Of a stretch of DNA of 64,000 nt, positions 47,471 to 60,839 are shown piece by piece. The first letter of the stretch is position 1; every line of letters starts with the position of its first letter. The notes below the pieces were generated by a model. It had not been told where the DNA came from and did no database searches. It worked only from the letters and a program-made list of their open reading frames with translations. The DNA is from Trochalopteron elliotii (Eukaryota > Chordata > Aves > Passeriformes > Leiothrichidae), in assembly GCA_024734555.1 (NCBI GenBank), contig JANPWX010000126.1, positions 372,001-436,000 of the forward strand, given 5' to 3'. A program made the position numbers and the translations under genes.

Positions 47471-50400
47471 AAAGACAACTTTGCCTGAGGGAAACCATTC
47501 TTTGTTTTGGCTTAACTGAACACCCATTAATTTTATAGGAAGGGCTAGGGGGAAGGGCTTGTGCCTCCACAGATTTATAGTCTTTTCATGCCAACTGGGA
47601 AGGAAATTCTCACGTGCTTGTGTAGCATCAGACTTCTCCCACAAAGCTCATATTTACAGAAGAATGCAAAGCTCCCCCAGGGAGTCTAGGAGCTGATGAG
47701 ACTATGAGGATCTGTTATTTATATTATAAATGTGCCCAAGATTTTTGGACGTTGCACACATTCAGGGGAAGATGCAGCCCCTCTCTGACAGGGTTCATGC
47801 TCATAGCAAATTACTCACTTTCATGGAAATCAGCATGAGCTACACGTGTTTTTCTGGAACAGAGCTATTAGTTCACACAGTCAGAGGCAACCTGATGCCT
47901 ACATCTCCCCACTCCAGCAAACAATGAGCCTACTCATTGGGATCATGGCTGCTGTGCCCAAACTTGCCAAACAGGATTGTGGTCGAGCAACACAAGAGCC
48001 ATCCTGTGCCAGATGCACCAACACCCCCTGGGGAGCAACTCCACTGGAGCTGGTCACTGGTGCTGATTGTGAAAGGAATTTGTGTGCAATCTGCCTGATT
48101 TTATGAACTGGTTGAATTCCTGAGAGAACGCTGAATCAAGCAGCTGCTGACAGAGCTGGTGTCATCACTCTGCCTTCAAGCCCCAACTGATTCATCCCAG
48201 TGAATGTAACCTGTTTTCCACTTGCATGTGCTGGGAAGCACAGGGTGAAGGAAAGCTGCAGCATGGTTTGCCCTAGGGCCAGAGAACCCTTTTTCTTTTT
48301 TTTTTCCATAAGAAAATCTTAATTGAAGGGAAACAAGTTATTTCACTGACTTGAAGGCACCCAATGAGTTTACAGAGCCTTCCAGTATGAAAAAGGCTGA
48401 GATGGGTATTTTCTTTAATTCACTTTGAATTTGTCTGGAAGTGTCTGGTGCAGGTAGTATGAGAGCTTTCTAAAATATCTACCTGCAAGACAAAAGAAGG
48501 GAGGGGGGAAGACAGCACAAAGACTATTCAGGAAAGAACCAGAATGGGTAGGGGAAGAATGGAAAGGCCCAGTAAGGGTCAAACACACAGGGACTTTTGC
48601 AGGCTGCAAAATCCTTTTCCTATTTGCAATGAATGTGCAGAACACAGAAGTGATGGGCTTAAAAACACAGAAAAGAAATTGTGAATTAGAATGAAGAAAA
48701 CCCTTTCTACCAGACAGAACAAAATTTATGAATAAGTGATGCATGGCACCTCAGCTTTGGAGGTCTGCAAAGAATTGCCCAAGTGCACATGGTCTGAAAA
48801 AAGGACCAAACAGTTACTTAGGGTCTCCTACCAGTCCTGCAATCAATAGAGAACTCTAAAAAGAAGTGGTGAAGAAATTCAAAGTGTTTCCAAAATTCAA
48901 AGTGTGATGGCAGAGCTCTGGCTGAGGCACACAGGGAGTGTCACCACGACATCCCCCTCTCTCAAGCATTACACACCAGACAGGCTGCATGTGAATGACA
49001 GAGCTGCAGGAGGCAGCTGGAGCCTGCCCAGGGGACCAGCAGAGCCCTCCCATCCTGACACCAGATCTGAGTACGTCGATGTCATGAACTGAGACCAGAG
49101 GCAGCACAAGCAGAAGCAACTGTATTTCCCAAATCTTGCCCGGGGCAACTCTACACACTGGATTCAGCCAGAAGTGCTCTCACTCCCAGAACAAATCTTC
49201 ACACAGCTCAGGTTCTGCTGGAGGTGATCTGAGCATCCCTGCCCTCAGGGCAGCAGGCGGGTGCCTACGACTCCCTTTCCACATCAGTTTTTACTTTTTC
49301 TCATTACTTTTAACTGCTGATAGGAAGCAAAGCCTGTTGTCACAGAGAGGTTCGGAAGTGATGAACGTTTGTCTTTCTGCCTACAGAAAGCTGCCAAATC
49401 ATAAAGCTCCATCCTGTTTGTAAAACAAGCCCTGGGGTATTATTTTTCCTAAAGTCAATGATGTCACAGAAATACTACTTGAAAACAGAATCTAAAATTA
49501 CACTCTTGAGTGCAGCGCATTCTGGAGTTTTCATTGGCACTGCTAAAATTGTTCTGTTGTGTTTTTCTGGCACAGTCCATAGTCAGATAATTGCTTGGGG
49601 CTAATCTTGAGAAGGCAAAATATACACAACCAGCACAATTCCACTTCTGCTCCATCTTCTATTAAGAAACAAATATTCTCCACAGCATGAAGTCAGTTTA
49701 TCTTTGCCAACAAACTACGAAAGGGAGCAGAGTGAATTTGGGGGAGCAGAGGGTGGAGTGTACAATTTTGGCAGAGCAGAAAGCTTTTGTGAATTATTGC
49801 ATAGCCAAACATTTTTTTTTAAAGAGGGGAGAAGAAAGGCTATAACAAGAGGTCAAAGAGTTTTGTTTAGTCTGAAAGATTTCTGAATTATTTTTCCCTC
49901 CAGAAATACATATGAATGAGGGGAAAAAGGGACACCTAGGTTACTTACCCTGCTCTGGCTCCAAGCAGAATTTCATGACTGTTCCAGACAAGTTCAATCA
50001 GCCATTTAAAGACCTTTCCACCTTCTATATTTACTGTGCTATAAAAGATTTGCTCTGCAGCATTATTCCGCCCTGTTTCCAGCAGCAGTGCCAAGAGCCA
50101 GAGCACACCAAGTCCTGTTGGTGAGGTGGTAACAGGCAGTGCCAAGGCCACCTTTCAAGAATATGCTTGCAACACCACCAGCATGACTGAGCCAGATATT
50201 GTGTCATTCAACCAGATATTCACTTCACCTTGTGTGGCAGAAATACCCATCATTCCCAGATGGTGTTTTCACCTCAGCTTTGCTGTTGGGTGACTTACAG
50301 AGACTTGCTGCTTCCCTCAGAAGCACCCATTCCTTCACATGAGTATCTCTGTGTGGGTGAACAGCCTTCCTTAAGCAAAGCAACACATGCAATTTGATTA

Positions 50401-53400
50401 AATACACTCTTTTCAAAGGTCCTGCAGAAGTTAATACACCTTTAAAGGCTGCATAGTTGTCCTCCACCTGTGAGGAGATATCATGTGGGAAGAACAAAAA
50501 AAAATCATATGACCACCAAATCAAGTAGTGGTCACTGAATTTGAGGACCAGAGCACCTAAACTGGATCACAAAAAGTTATCTATAGGATTTATCTGTCAA
50601 CATGATACAAGCTGAGATTTCTATAAGAAAGGTCAACCTTTTGGACTTGAAGTGAGAAAACCAAAGAGTCTGCAATTCAGACCCAGCAATAAGACCCAGC
50701 AATTCATACTGGTTCAATACTGAATCAGTATTTCTGGTTGAACATGGCAAAGTTCACATTCCTTTTTCAACAGAAAAGTGAAAGCCTGCAGAGGAGAAAT
50801 AGAGGGGATGTCACCTCCCTTTCATGTCCCACATTACCAGATATTCCTGAATCAGTGTGTCTAATACCAACAGCCATTTCAAACATGGGATGCTAACTTG
50901 GCCCAACTTTTCACAAGTGAGAACACTGAACAGGGCTGAGCCCCAAAGCCCAGCAGCCCCCAAAGCCCCCAAAGCCTGCAGCACAACCCAGCTTCCCTCC
51001 TCTGCAGCTGGCAGGGGCAACACTATTCCTCCACCCCCAGTATATTAGCACAATAACTAATAACATTCTATAGGGGGAAAACAGCAGGATGTAAAATCTG
51101 CTTATTTAGGTGCACTGCCAATGCTTCCAGTGAAACCATCCCATCTTCCAGCCAGCTAAGATTTCTAATTAGAATATGAGGAAATTCAGCTTCAGCTGAC
51201 AGTGAAATACTTGAATTAGCAAAAAGCCATGGTAATTTGGGATCCTGGTTTCTGTCATCCTCTGCAAAGCTGACACTACAGTATGCAATTTCTGCAAAGG
51301 AAAAAAGTCAAGTTTGTTCAAGATAAGGCCCTGACACAGTTTATTTATTTGCAATCTTTATGGACTGCTTAGCAAGCTCTAGAAACAGGCAAAATAGAGA
51401 GTAATATGATGAATTCCATTTATTTAGTCCACCAAGGAGACTCAAGCACACAAACCCACCTTCCCACACACTCTTCAGGTAACACGAGTCAAGGCACAGC
51501 CAGGGTGGTGGAGGGGAAGTCTGCTTACAGCCCAGGAAAAAGGGAATGGAAAAGCTGAAAGTTCTTTTTAACTCTAAATGCTGCACTACAACCAACCAAC
51601 AAAACAAAGTGAGCTTCCTACCCATCAAGGACTGCTGTTATAATATAATTCAGAGAAATGCAGCTTAATTTCAGAGAAATTATGGCATTTTTGGTTGGCA
51701 ATCATTCTAGTGGTGCAGTGACACATGTTTCTCAAATGCCAATAACTGTTATTTAGGTTTCACCTAAGCAACATCTCTGTGGGCTGGGAGCTTCCTTGGG
51801 AGCCACAAGAGGTGACATCTCTTTCCAAGCACAAGGACTCAGTGGCTATTTCATTGTCTCTCCAGAGACAAGAAGAAGGGGAAAAAATAAGTCTTACTGT
51901 GTGCCTTCCTCAGCAATTTATCTAAGAGGCCAAATGCCTCCAAGTCAGGGATTAATATTTCAAATAAAGTCCCCTGATTATCCTCACAAAGCCTCCCAAA
52001 GGGGCTGGAAGGAAAAAGATGCTCTGTGCTGATCTGGACCACTGGATTCCCTCAAGGCAGATTGTTACACGGTGATGTAAGAAAACACTCCAGCTAACAA
52101 CAGGCCCTCTTACTTTCTTATTTTCTTTGTGAGGCTTGGAAAATCCCAACCCCAGCCACTCCTGCTTTATTTTGGCACCTTTGCTATTGATCCCATCTGA
52201 AGCCAGATACCACAGAGCTGTGAAAACATTAAAGAGAAATGCACCACACTTCATCAGAACTCGAACCCCAAATCCTCACAGTTTGGGCAAGTACACAAGT
52301 CAGTTTTATTTCATCTAGAGGTTGATCCTAATTAGAACAAGCAGATATGTAAAGAAAAATATATGCAAAGCCCAAGTGTGCAGCTACCCGGGGAACACAG
52401 AGGTCATACACTTCAACCACTCAAACCTCCTGATTTCAGGCTGGGATTGGAACACAATGCTGAAAATAAAAGCAAATTCCTGGAGATCAGGCTCCAGCAC
52501 AGGAGCAGGATTTTAGGAGACCCCCAGGAAAGCCAGAACTCACATGCTTTGGATTGCCATCCTCCAGGTTCAGATCAGCCTCTGCATTTGATGCCAAACC
52601 AAAGCAGAATCCCAGGTTTTTGGGGTTAGGTCAAGTCTAGCTTATTATGCTGTAGTGCTCATCAGCTGGAGTCGTACATGCAGCCACTGAGGAGTTGCTC
52701 TGGTGGAACTCAGTCAATAGTACTCAGACCCAATGTTATTTGGATTACACCAGGGGTAGTAAAGAGCATCAAACCAAAGGAAAAAAGCATCAGGGTGTGG
52801 AGAATGAATCTCCTCCCAGCCTATTAAAGGGTACAACCAGCTCTTAATACAGCATGTGTCACTGTTGTTCCCTTAAAGCCAGGGCTAAGGACTCTACTCA
52901 GTGCTGAGAACACTGTGCTGTTCTACAGCAGCACAAACTGGCAAATCCCAGGATGCTGCAGGTCTCAATTCCTTGCTGAGCCACAAGCTCCCACATGCTG
53001 TACCAGGAAGGCTTCCAAACAGGAGGCTGCAGGTCTCGAGTGGCCACGCATCCCTTTTAGCATGGGGAGCATTCCTTCCATAAAAGGAATACACAGCAGA
53101 TTCATGGATGGGAAGCACCCTGGAGCCCCACCTAGTACTCAACAAAACTAAGAAAGTGAGCAGGGTGTACCTGCACCAGCAGCTAACTGATACCTAAAAT
53201 GCACAATGAGTGCCAAAAGTTGGCTCCTGAATTCCCTCGGGCCAAGGCTTATCACACAGAGAACAAAGAGCATGGGTTGTTTTTTTTTACTCTCAGAGAA
53301 ATAAAAGTCCTGCCTTTTGCCTGTGGGCTGTGCCTTGCAAAGTGAACAAGCTGCCCTGAGGGTGACAGATGCAGGAAGCAAGGCAGCTCAGGGTCATCCC

Positions 53401-54235
53401 GAGGGGGCTGGAGGACTTGGTACCCTGGAGAGGGAGCAACCTCAGCTGAGGGGTGGCAGCACCTTGTCCCCAGCTGCATTTACCAGCAAAGATGGGATGA
53501 GCCAGGGCCAGACACAGCTACAGTCAGTGTGGGGGTCCATCCTCAGTTGCATTGGGGTTTGTGTGCTTAGAAGAAGCCAGAAGGATCCCTTTAAGTGTAG
53601 GAAATCTGCTTGCAGGATGAAGTTGACACCTTCACAAGGCTGGCACACAAGTCCAACTTCAAAGCCAGGAAAGACAGAGGCAGGAGCTCTGGAGAGTTTC
53701 AGCCTTTCACAGGGGGAGGTCCTGGTTACCTGCACATCTCTGTGCTGCAATCACACATTCCATTTCCTCCAGCATCACAAGGAATTTCACTGCAGGTGAG
53801 CAATGCTTTCAGAAAGACAAATGTGCAGAGAGGCTGGATAAACATCACAGCCTCACTGGCCAACTCAGTGCTGTCCCAGGGGCACAGATTAAAGTGCCTC
53901 ACAGCCTTTACTCAGCTCTCACCCCCACAGGTAGCCAGAAGATGACAAACAGCAGGAAAGTCAATGCCTTGTAGTCACACAAGACAAGCAATGGCAACAA
54001 GCTCCATGCCCAGCTGCAGCTGGTCAGGAAGCCTGGCTGCATGTTTTTTTCATTGCTGTTTCACTTCATAACAATCAAAACTTCACAGAACAGTTTGAAC
54101 AGGTTCTAGAGTCGGCAAAACCTCCCACAGGCAGCCTAAATATCACACTTCTGTCAAAACAAGCACTTGATCCCTGTTCTTCTCAGCCATTGGCAGCTGC
54201 TGTACTGTTATGTTTGCTATTCACAATTAAAGGCT
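47471..54235. other. Non-coding unique DNA, no gene seen
   Basis: Long unremarkable stretch. Frames up to 160 codons (plus, 53317-53799) overlap a 102-codon frame on the other strand and show no domain. Sequence near 52262 (tcgaacccc) resembles a tRNA T-loop on the minus strand, but no cloverleaf can be folded around it. Small repeated words occur at 50.67-50.71 kb and 52.95-53.04 kb. Confidence 0.5.
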
Positions 54236-54242
54236 TACACGG

Positions 54243-54286
54243 ATATCCCTATTTTGCAGGTGAAAGTCAGGGAGTTGTGTGAAGAC
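54243..54286 (-). repeat. MIR-like SINE scrap
   Basis: The plus strand reads 'atatccctattttgcaggtg' then 'aaagtcagggagttgtgtga'. This parallels the reverse complement of the MIR core: 'tccccattttacagatgagg', then 'aaactgaggcacagagag' and 'gttaagtga'. Low-information match. Confidence 0.3.
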
Positions 54287-56400
54287 CTCCAAAGGGGATG
54301 AAAACAAGAAGAACCTCAGCTTTCTCATGAGAAGCATCCAACCCCCTTGTCTCCATCACCTCTCAGCCACTTCCTCCAAGATGAGCACTGTGCTACAGCC
54401 ACCAAGTCCCAGCTGAGAAGGCAATGTGGGAATCAGGGCCCTCCAGGGCTTGCACAGCTGCAGCAGGAGAACTGGAAGTTGCCACCTGAGGGCTGCAGCA
54501 GCAGCCACCATGTCCTGCTGATTCAAGTGGGTTACAGTCACTTCACACAGTGCTCAGCTGAGTCCCAGGAGAGTTTGGTCACGGCCAAGCACCAGCCCTA
54601 CTGACAGGGGAGGCTTGCCCTGCACAGGGAGGGCAGGCAAGAGAGTCTGAATCCAAGAGCTGTGCTGTAGCAGTGCCCAGGGCCCCATGCCATCAATAAG
54701 AGCCCTGTTAAGCCTCAGGCTGTACAAGCACAAGACAGACAGGTAGCTCCAAGCTCAGAAAAGAGATTATTTCAGTTTAAGATGAAGCAACAGGGGAACA
54801 AAGTAGAAAATGAAAGTGGGTAGCATGAAAGGAGCAGTCCTAGGATAGCAGTGAATAGGTTTAAATCTGAACTCTCACTAGTGTCAGAAATGCTGGTCCA
54901 ACTACAGCCCTTGAACAGCTCTAGGGCTTGTGCAGCCTCTCACTGTGCAAAAATAAACTTGAACAAAACACCCACTCCCTCTTCCAGCACTGAAGTAGCT
55001 GCTGGAGATGGACCAGACATGCAGAGGAAGGAGACAGAGTGGAAAAGCTTCTCTTTTGGTTTTGGTCTCAAGATAATACTGTGGACAAGAGAGCTGGTCC
55101 TGCAGATATTTGATGGATGACAAGCGTGTGCCTGAAGACAAATGGTGAAGACATTCTAATAAATGTGGCAAATAGGCAGTGAAAGCTGCAGCTCTGGCCA
55201 ACAAGAGGGAACAGCAGCACACAGAACACACAGGGCAATAAGGCAAGCAGCTTATGAAAGGACTGGAGAAAGCTGAGGCAATCAAAGTGACTACCAGCTT
55301 TTTGCAACAACATCTGGACACGTATTTCCAGAATGCACCAGTGACTAGTGTGGAAATCCCTGGAAAATGCAAGAACTGGAGCAGAGATGGAGCTATGACA
55401 TCTAATCTGGGGTGACATCTGCCTCTGGGCTAGAGCAGCGAGATTGTTTTTGCCACTACTGGAAAGAAGATTGCTGTAGTCAGGAACAGAGCTGCTCAGG
55501 AGAAAAAAAAAACAGTCGTGTGAAGAGAAAGCAGAATTCAGTATTCATCAGAAAACTGAGGTGCAAACTGGACATGATCTGTAGAACAAATAAGGAAAAT
55601 GCCAGCCTGTGATCCTTTTGGGTCACATATAGTGACTAAGGAAGGAGGGACACAGTCTGGGAGACAGACCAAGTACCTTCTGTGTATCATTCTGATACTT
55701 CAGTTGTGGTAGGAGCCATTTGGCACAGACACCCTCCTGAAGTGGAAGGATGCAGCTGCAAAAATGGAGACTGCTTCCAATAACACAACCTGCAAGGTAT
55801 GAAATCAAGAGAGAAGCAGGATGGGCACAGGCAGAGGCATGGAATAACCAGATCAGATCAATTTGGGCTTAAAATGAAAGACACGTTAGAAAGTCAAAAT
55901 GAAACGTGTCTGTTTATTGATAGATCTTTGAGACTGAGCTAAATTTAAATCAAGAACACTTGAAAATGAAACATTCTGCAGCGATGTGGTTATTTGTACA
56001 GCTTTGGTTAACACCCTTCCTGGCAGTGAAATGTGCTTTAATGTGGTAAAGGCAGTGCAAGAAGAATGTTGCTGTCTTCTCACCATGCCTTACACGTTAA
56101 TCTTTGCATTTTCCTTCCAAAAAGCCTTGCATATTTTTGCCCCCTGTGTCTCTGTGCAGCCCCATCCCCACAATCAGAGACCCTAGAAGTCTACCCAAGT
56201 ACCAGAAGGTCTAAATCATCAGTTCCCAGCACTGCATTACATCCCAACCACAAAACAGGGCATCCAGAACAGCCTGCAAAGCATGGAGCTCCTTCAGCAT
56301 CACCCAAACCTGAAGAAAAGGATTCCCCTTTCCATTAAATCCCAAGTCTGTCATTGCAGAGGGTCAAGGCAGACTCCTCAGAGAGTCACAGGCTTCATGC
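54287..56400. other. Non-coding unique DNA, no gene seen
   Basis: The 156-codon minus-strand frame at 54902-55372 is Cys/Ser/Leu-rich, overlaps a second open minus frame, and looks like low stop density rather than a protein. No repeat family recognised. Confidence 0.45.
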
Positions 56401-56760
56401 TGTCACTCATATTAATGATGCAATGCTTTATTAATTGGAGTTTTCCTGAACAGCATGTGTAGTATCAGTGACACTCATAATTAAATAGGCAGGCAGCATT
56501 TTTTTTTAAATGAGCTGAGAGTTAATTGAATTCTGGAGTCCCTGTGATCAGCTGTGAAATTTATACCTGCAATTTGTGCAGGCAGCAAGAACTAGAGCCT
56601 TTGGGGCCTTGTTATTCATCAAAAATAGGCTGATTTATTTGTGCCAAGTATCTCTGTAGGAGGCTCTTGGGCCCAATGTACAGTCACTTTCCTCCAATTA
56701 ACCTCCCTGGCCTAGAGGGAAAAGAGAATTAGACATCTGTTAAAAGCACAAACCTAGTCT
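56400..56760. other. Enhancer-like AT-rich block
   Basis: About 360 bases carry CATATTAATGATGCAATGC, TTTATTAATTGG, CATAATTAAATAGG, GAGTTAATTGAATTC, CTGATTTATTTG and CCAATTAACC, with few CAG/CTG words. It is the longest such block in the right half of the window and a good candidate for a conserved non-coding element, judged only by motifs and composition. Confidence 0.3.
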
Positions 56761-58891
56761 TGAGAAAGTAGGCACATTTCAGTGGAAGCCAGCTCTCAGC
56801 TGAGTTAACCTCTGGCCACCACGGGCTGAGGAGTTCCCAGCATGAAATATGTCAAAAGCAGCTGACACAAACTATGGAGTTAAAGCAACTCACAGATGAT
56901 AAGAAATGGAAGGTACCTGGCACGAGTCAGCTGGACCACTCTGCTCCACAGAGAGCAGACCCCTCTGGATTAGGGGGAGCATCCCTGTTCTGGATGATAG
57001 TGTAGAATGGCAATTCCCCTCCTCCTGTTTCCTACCTGTGCAAAATTCACTTCCCAGAAGACTGGGTGCTTAGCAGCCACTTTCCATACCACCCTCCTCT
57101 CTCTTACTGCTCAGCATGGGTAGTAAGTCTGTACAAGGACTGGAACTGGTTCACATTTTTAGTTTCCTTAGGCTGGGGCCAAGCACAAAGCAGCTCACTG
57201 TGGTGAAAGCAGGCGTGTCGTAGTAAGAAGTCTGCACACACTTTCAGGAAGTTTTCCAGCCACAGACCACTTTGTGTCAGAATCATAAGGACCAGCCAGA
57301 AGCTGAGAAGAGATCTTGAGGACTGGAGCTGTATCTCCATTCTGTACAAATCCTTTTGGGATCCCCTCTTAGGTCCAATCATTGCCTAAGAGCACCCATG
57401 AAATGGTACAGCAGAGCCAGGAACCAGTAATACTCCTTGCTCAATGGATTTTCCAGCCCAAAGTTAACTCTGCCAGCAACATGACAACATTGTTCTTCAT
57501 CACTGAAGCACGGCACTGAAGCATTAGCTAATCCCTCTCAAGTGTGTGGGAAATAGTTTGGAGTTGTGCAGTTGGCTTTTATAAAACCGTCCATCAGAAA
57601 TGGCTCCAAGGCACAGACAGATCTGCCATGTGGCCATTCTGGAGAGCCCAAAACGTGACTAGTTTTGCATGGGAGAAATACAGGCCAGCATTTGTTTAAT
57701 AATGTTTGCTTTCACAGAGAAAGTCTGAGACCAAAATGGCACCTGCTGCCCTCAAAAGTACACCAGAACAAGCACAGCCAAATTGTCCACCCTGCTCTTG
57801 TCCACAGCAGATTGCAGCAACAGGTTTTTATCTTCACTATACTCTTTCTCACTATGAGATTCATGACTTTTGGTTGAGATTTTTTTCTGTCTCTTTTTTT
57901 CAGTGCTGGATTTCCTTTAAAAGGCTGTAGTTTAGTTTGCGTTTTATTTTGGTTGACTTGGGCATAAAGTTTACTCTGTCCACCACCTAAGGAAGCCCAT
58001 ATCCATGTTTGCTGGAATCATAGGAGGCCAACATGCCTCTCTTGAACAGTTCTTCTCTCCCATCCAGTATCACTGGTTGTTTTTGGACAGTCATTCAGGG
58101 GTAAAACAAACAAAACCCAAACACACAAACCACAACACATATACCATATTGACAGCCTGGTAAACTGTTAAAAAGCCTATCTTTCCTTATGACTAAAAAC
58201 AGTCATTTAAAATGAGCAGTCAAGACTTGTTAATGACCCTCGTAAAGATCTTCAGTGATGCCCGATGACATCAACATCACAAGAATCTATCTAAAAACTG
58301 TTTATGTAGAAACTGGTCTCACAGGCAATCTATTTTATAAACAGTTAGAAATTCCTTTTTGTATTTCAACTGGTATTTGTTTATGAACTAGCTCAAAGTG
58401 CAACACAACTCAACCTCTAAGCAGTTTAGGTGGTTGTTTACAAAACAAAGGCAATGGCAGAAGCTGGTCACAGATGTCAGCCTGGGAACCTCTTTAGAAG
58501 GACATTTCAGTCCCCCAAGACACTCCTCCCAGTGCAGAAATGCAGTTGCCACAGAGGAATTGCAGCCTGCCAGCATTAGATGGGATCTTCAGTAGATTAA
58601 GAACTGCTCCAATGACTCTGGATATCTGCAGTTTCTCCCAGGAGCACCCCATCGTTGAGCCATGTTTTAGGGTACGCTGCTTTCAGCAGGGGTCTCAGCA
58701 GGTACCTTTGCTCATTAAAGCAGACAACAACAGCCTGAGATTTCCTGCTGATCCAGGAAATTTCCCTGGTAAACACACACCAATCCTCAGAAGCACACAG
58801 CTTCACATCCAGCCACTACCTACCGTGCCCAAGTTCAGCGAGCAGCAGAAATGCCACAGTGTATTACCAGGGAAAGACATAACTCAAGTAT
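56761..58891. other. Non-coding unique DNA
   Basis: No gene or transposon recognised. An A/C-rich low-complexity patch lies at about 58104-58145. Frames up to 117 codons (plus, 58540-58893) show no domain. Confidence 0.5.
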
Positions 58892-58941
58892 AACTGCAGA
58901 GCAATACATGACAGGAAACTGCAGAGCAATACATGACAGGA
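58892..58941 (+). repeat. Perfect 25-bp tandem duplication
   Basis: The 25 bases at 58892-58916, beginning aactgcagagc, are repeated without change at 58917-58941. Identity over both copies points to a recent event or to an assembly slip. Confidence 0.9.
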
Positions 58942-60030
58942 GTCAAATGCTTAAAAGCATAGGATACACAGGTCTACAGTGAGGTAAAATAAAATCCCAC
59001 AGGAAACAACCAGGCTGCTAACCAGGACGATGTAACCAGTACTTACCAAATAGCTCTGGGTACTTTCAGTGTATGCAAAGCTGTATCTTCCACTTCAGAC
59101 ATTTTAGCAGGGTTTGAATACTTTAAGCAACACGAGCTATTTGCAGCAGAGAACTGGGTACCAAATATAAGGCTTTGCCAGCCAAGGACAGGACCATGCC
59201 ACTCCATGAATGACCCTCCCACCCTGAGCTAGTGTGGCTGGGACAGCAAGCATCACCTGCTGGCACTTAGAGCTCTTCTGGATCTCTGCAGGCAACAAGC
59301 TGGAATGAGTTTGGAGCTGCCTTCCAGAAAGTTTCAGACAGTTCATGGACAGCAGGCTGAACTCACAGCTATGTTAGGGAGAGTCACTCAGAGAAATCAA
59401 GGCACAGATGCAAAAAGGGCAAAGTTTTCAAGCCATTCATGGCAGAGGATCACCACTGAGATTTTCTGTGTTGGTTTTGTTGTTGGGTTTTTTTTAAGTA
59501 TATACATACACCTACCTGTAAACACACTTAAAATTAAATCAGAACATGTACCTTGAAGTTATTTATGCAATCTCTATAGGTTTAGTCATCATAGACAAAA
59601 ACATTGCATCCATCTGTCATGCTAGATCAGATAACCAATCCCTCAAATCTAATAACTGCTTCTGGAAAGCAGGCAAAAAACACACTTGCTTAATTCTGCC
59701 TCTTAAAGACACAGCCACTTGTCTCACTGTAGGCACACAGAAGCCACCAAGGTCCAAAAGGACTACAGGGCATCAAAAGGTTGTTTCAGGTCTCCTGAAA
59801 AAAAATCTCAAACACCAAGAAATATAGAAGGATAAAACACCAAGAGGCTCTCCTGGAGAGCCATCCAAAAGTCAGCCATCAAGAGCTGACCATAAAAAGA
59901 GGTCATATCCAGTACAGCCCTTCTTCATCCACCATCATCCCAGCTAAGGCAGCACCATACCACAAAACCTCCAGCACTCCCTAGGGCACTGGGAGCAAAC
60001 AGCCCTGACCCCATGTACCTCGTGGTGGGG
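58942..60030. other. Non-coding DNA left of minisatellite
   Basis: No gene recognised. The 93-codon frame at 59546-59827 is Lys/Ser/Thr-rich and has no domain. Composition becomes GC-richer towards the minisatellite. Confidence 0.45.
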
Positions 60031-60436
60031 CTCTGCAGGCTTCATCCCCACAGGGATCACACAGCAGGCTCTGATGACCTTCATCCCAACGGGGATCACA
60101 TAGAGGGCTCTGATGTCCATCCCAGCAGAGGTCACACAACGGGCCTTGCAGACCTTCATGCCAACAGGGACCACACAGCGGACTCTGCAGACCTTCACCC
60201 CAACAGGGATCACGGGGTGAGCTCTGATGATCTTCATCCCAGTGGGGATCACAGGGCGGGCTCTGATGATCTTCATCCCAGTGGGGATCACAGGGCGGGC
60301 TCTGATGATCTTCATCCCAACAGGGATCACAGGGTGGGCTCTGATGATCTTCATCCCAGTGGGGATCACAGGGTGGGCTCTGATGATCTTCATCCCAGTG
60401 GGGATCACAGGGCGGGCTCTGATGATCTTCATCCCA
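60031..60436 (+). repeat. 39-bp minisatellite, truncated by gap
   Basis: Ten full units and a partial eleventh are visible, starting at 60031, 60069, 60108, 60144, 60183, 60222, 60261, 60300, 60339, 60378 and 60417. The unit begins ctctgatgatcttcatccca and ends in gatcacagggcggg. The leftmost units are diverged, with lengths of 38 and 36 among the 39s. Those next to the gap are nearly identical, differing mainly in a gt/ac pair and one c/t. Because 39 is a multiple of three, several reading frames on both strands stay open through the array. Openness is therefore not evidence that it is translated. Confidence 0.95.
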
Positions 60437-60821
60437 NNNNNNNNNNNNNNNNNNNNNNNNNNNNNNNNNNNNNNNNNNNNNNNNNNNNNNNNNNNNNNNN
60501 NNNNNNNNNNNNNNNNNNNNNNNNNNNNNNNNNNNNNNNNNNNNNNNNNNNNNNNNNNNNNNNNNNNNNNNNNNNNNNNNNNNNNNNNNNNNNNNNNNNN
60601 NNNNNNNNNNNNNNNNNNNNNNNNNNNNNNNNNNNNNNNNNNNNNNNNNNNNNNNNNNNNNNNNNNNNNNNNNNNNNNNNNNNNNNNNNNNNNNNNNNNN
60701 NNNNNNNNNNNNNNNNNNNNNNNNNNNNNNNNNNNNNNNNNNNNNNNNNNNNNNNNNNNNNNNNNNNNNNNNNNNNNNNNNNNNNNNNNNNNNNNNNNNN
60801 NNNNNNNNNNNNNNNNNNNNN
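60437..60821. other. Assembly gap (385 N)
   Basis: Run of 385 N between the minisatellite and a (CGGGC)n-edged CpG island. Both flanks are sequences that break assemblies, so the true length may differ from the number of N. Any open frame crossing it is an artefact of translating N. Confidence 0.99.
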
Positions 60822-60839
60822 CGGGCCGGGCCGGGCCGC
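60822..60839 (+). repeat. CGGGC-type GC-rich short tandem repeat
   Basis: Three consecutive cgggc units directly abut the N run. The array may extend into the gap. The G-runs could form a quadruplex if a fourth run lies in the missing sequence. Confidence 0.6.

Noticed and set aside
52255..52285. tRNA T-loop-like 'ggggttcgagttc' on the minus strand
   Set aside because: The B-box match is imperfect, and no acceptor, D or anticodon stem can be folded at the right distances.
60222..60436. Box C/D snoRNA array: every minisatellite unit contains TGATGA and CTGA
   Set aside because: The C box lacks the usual purine before TGATGA, the D-like CTGA overlaps the C-like motif rather than sitting at the other end of a guide, and no terminal stem is visible.
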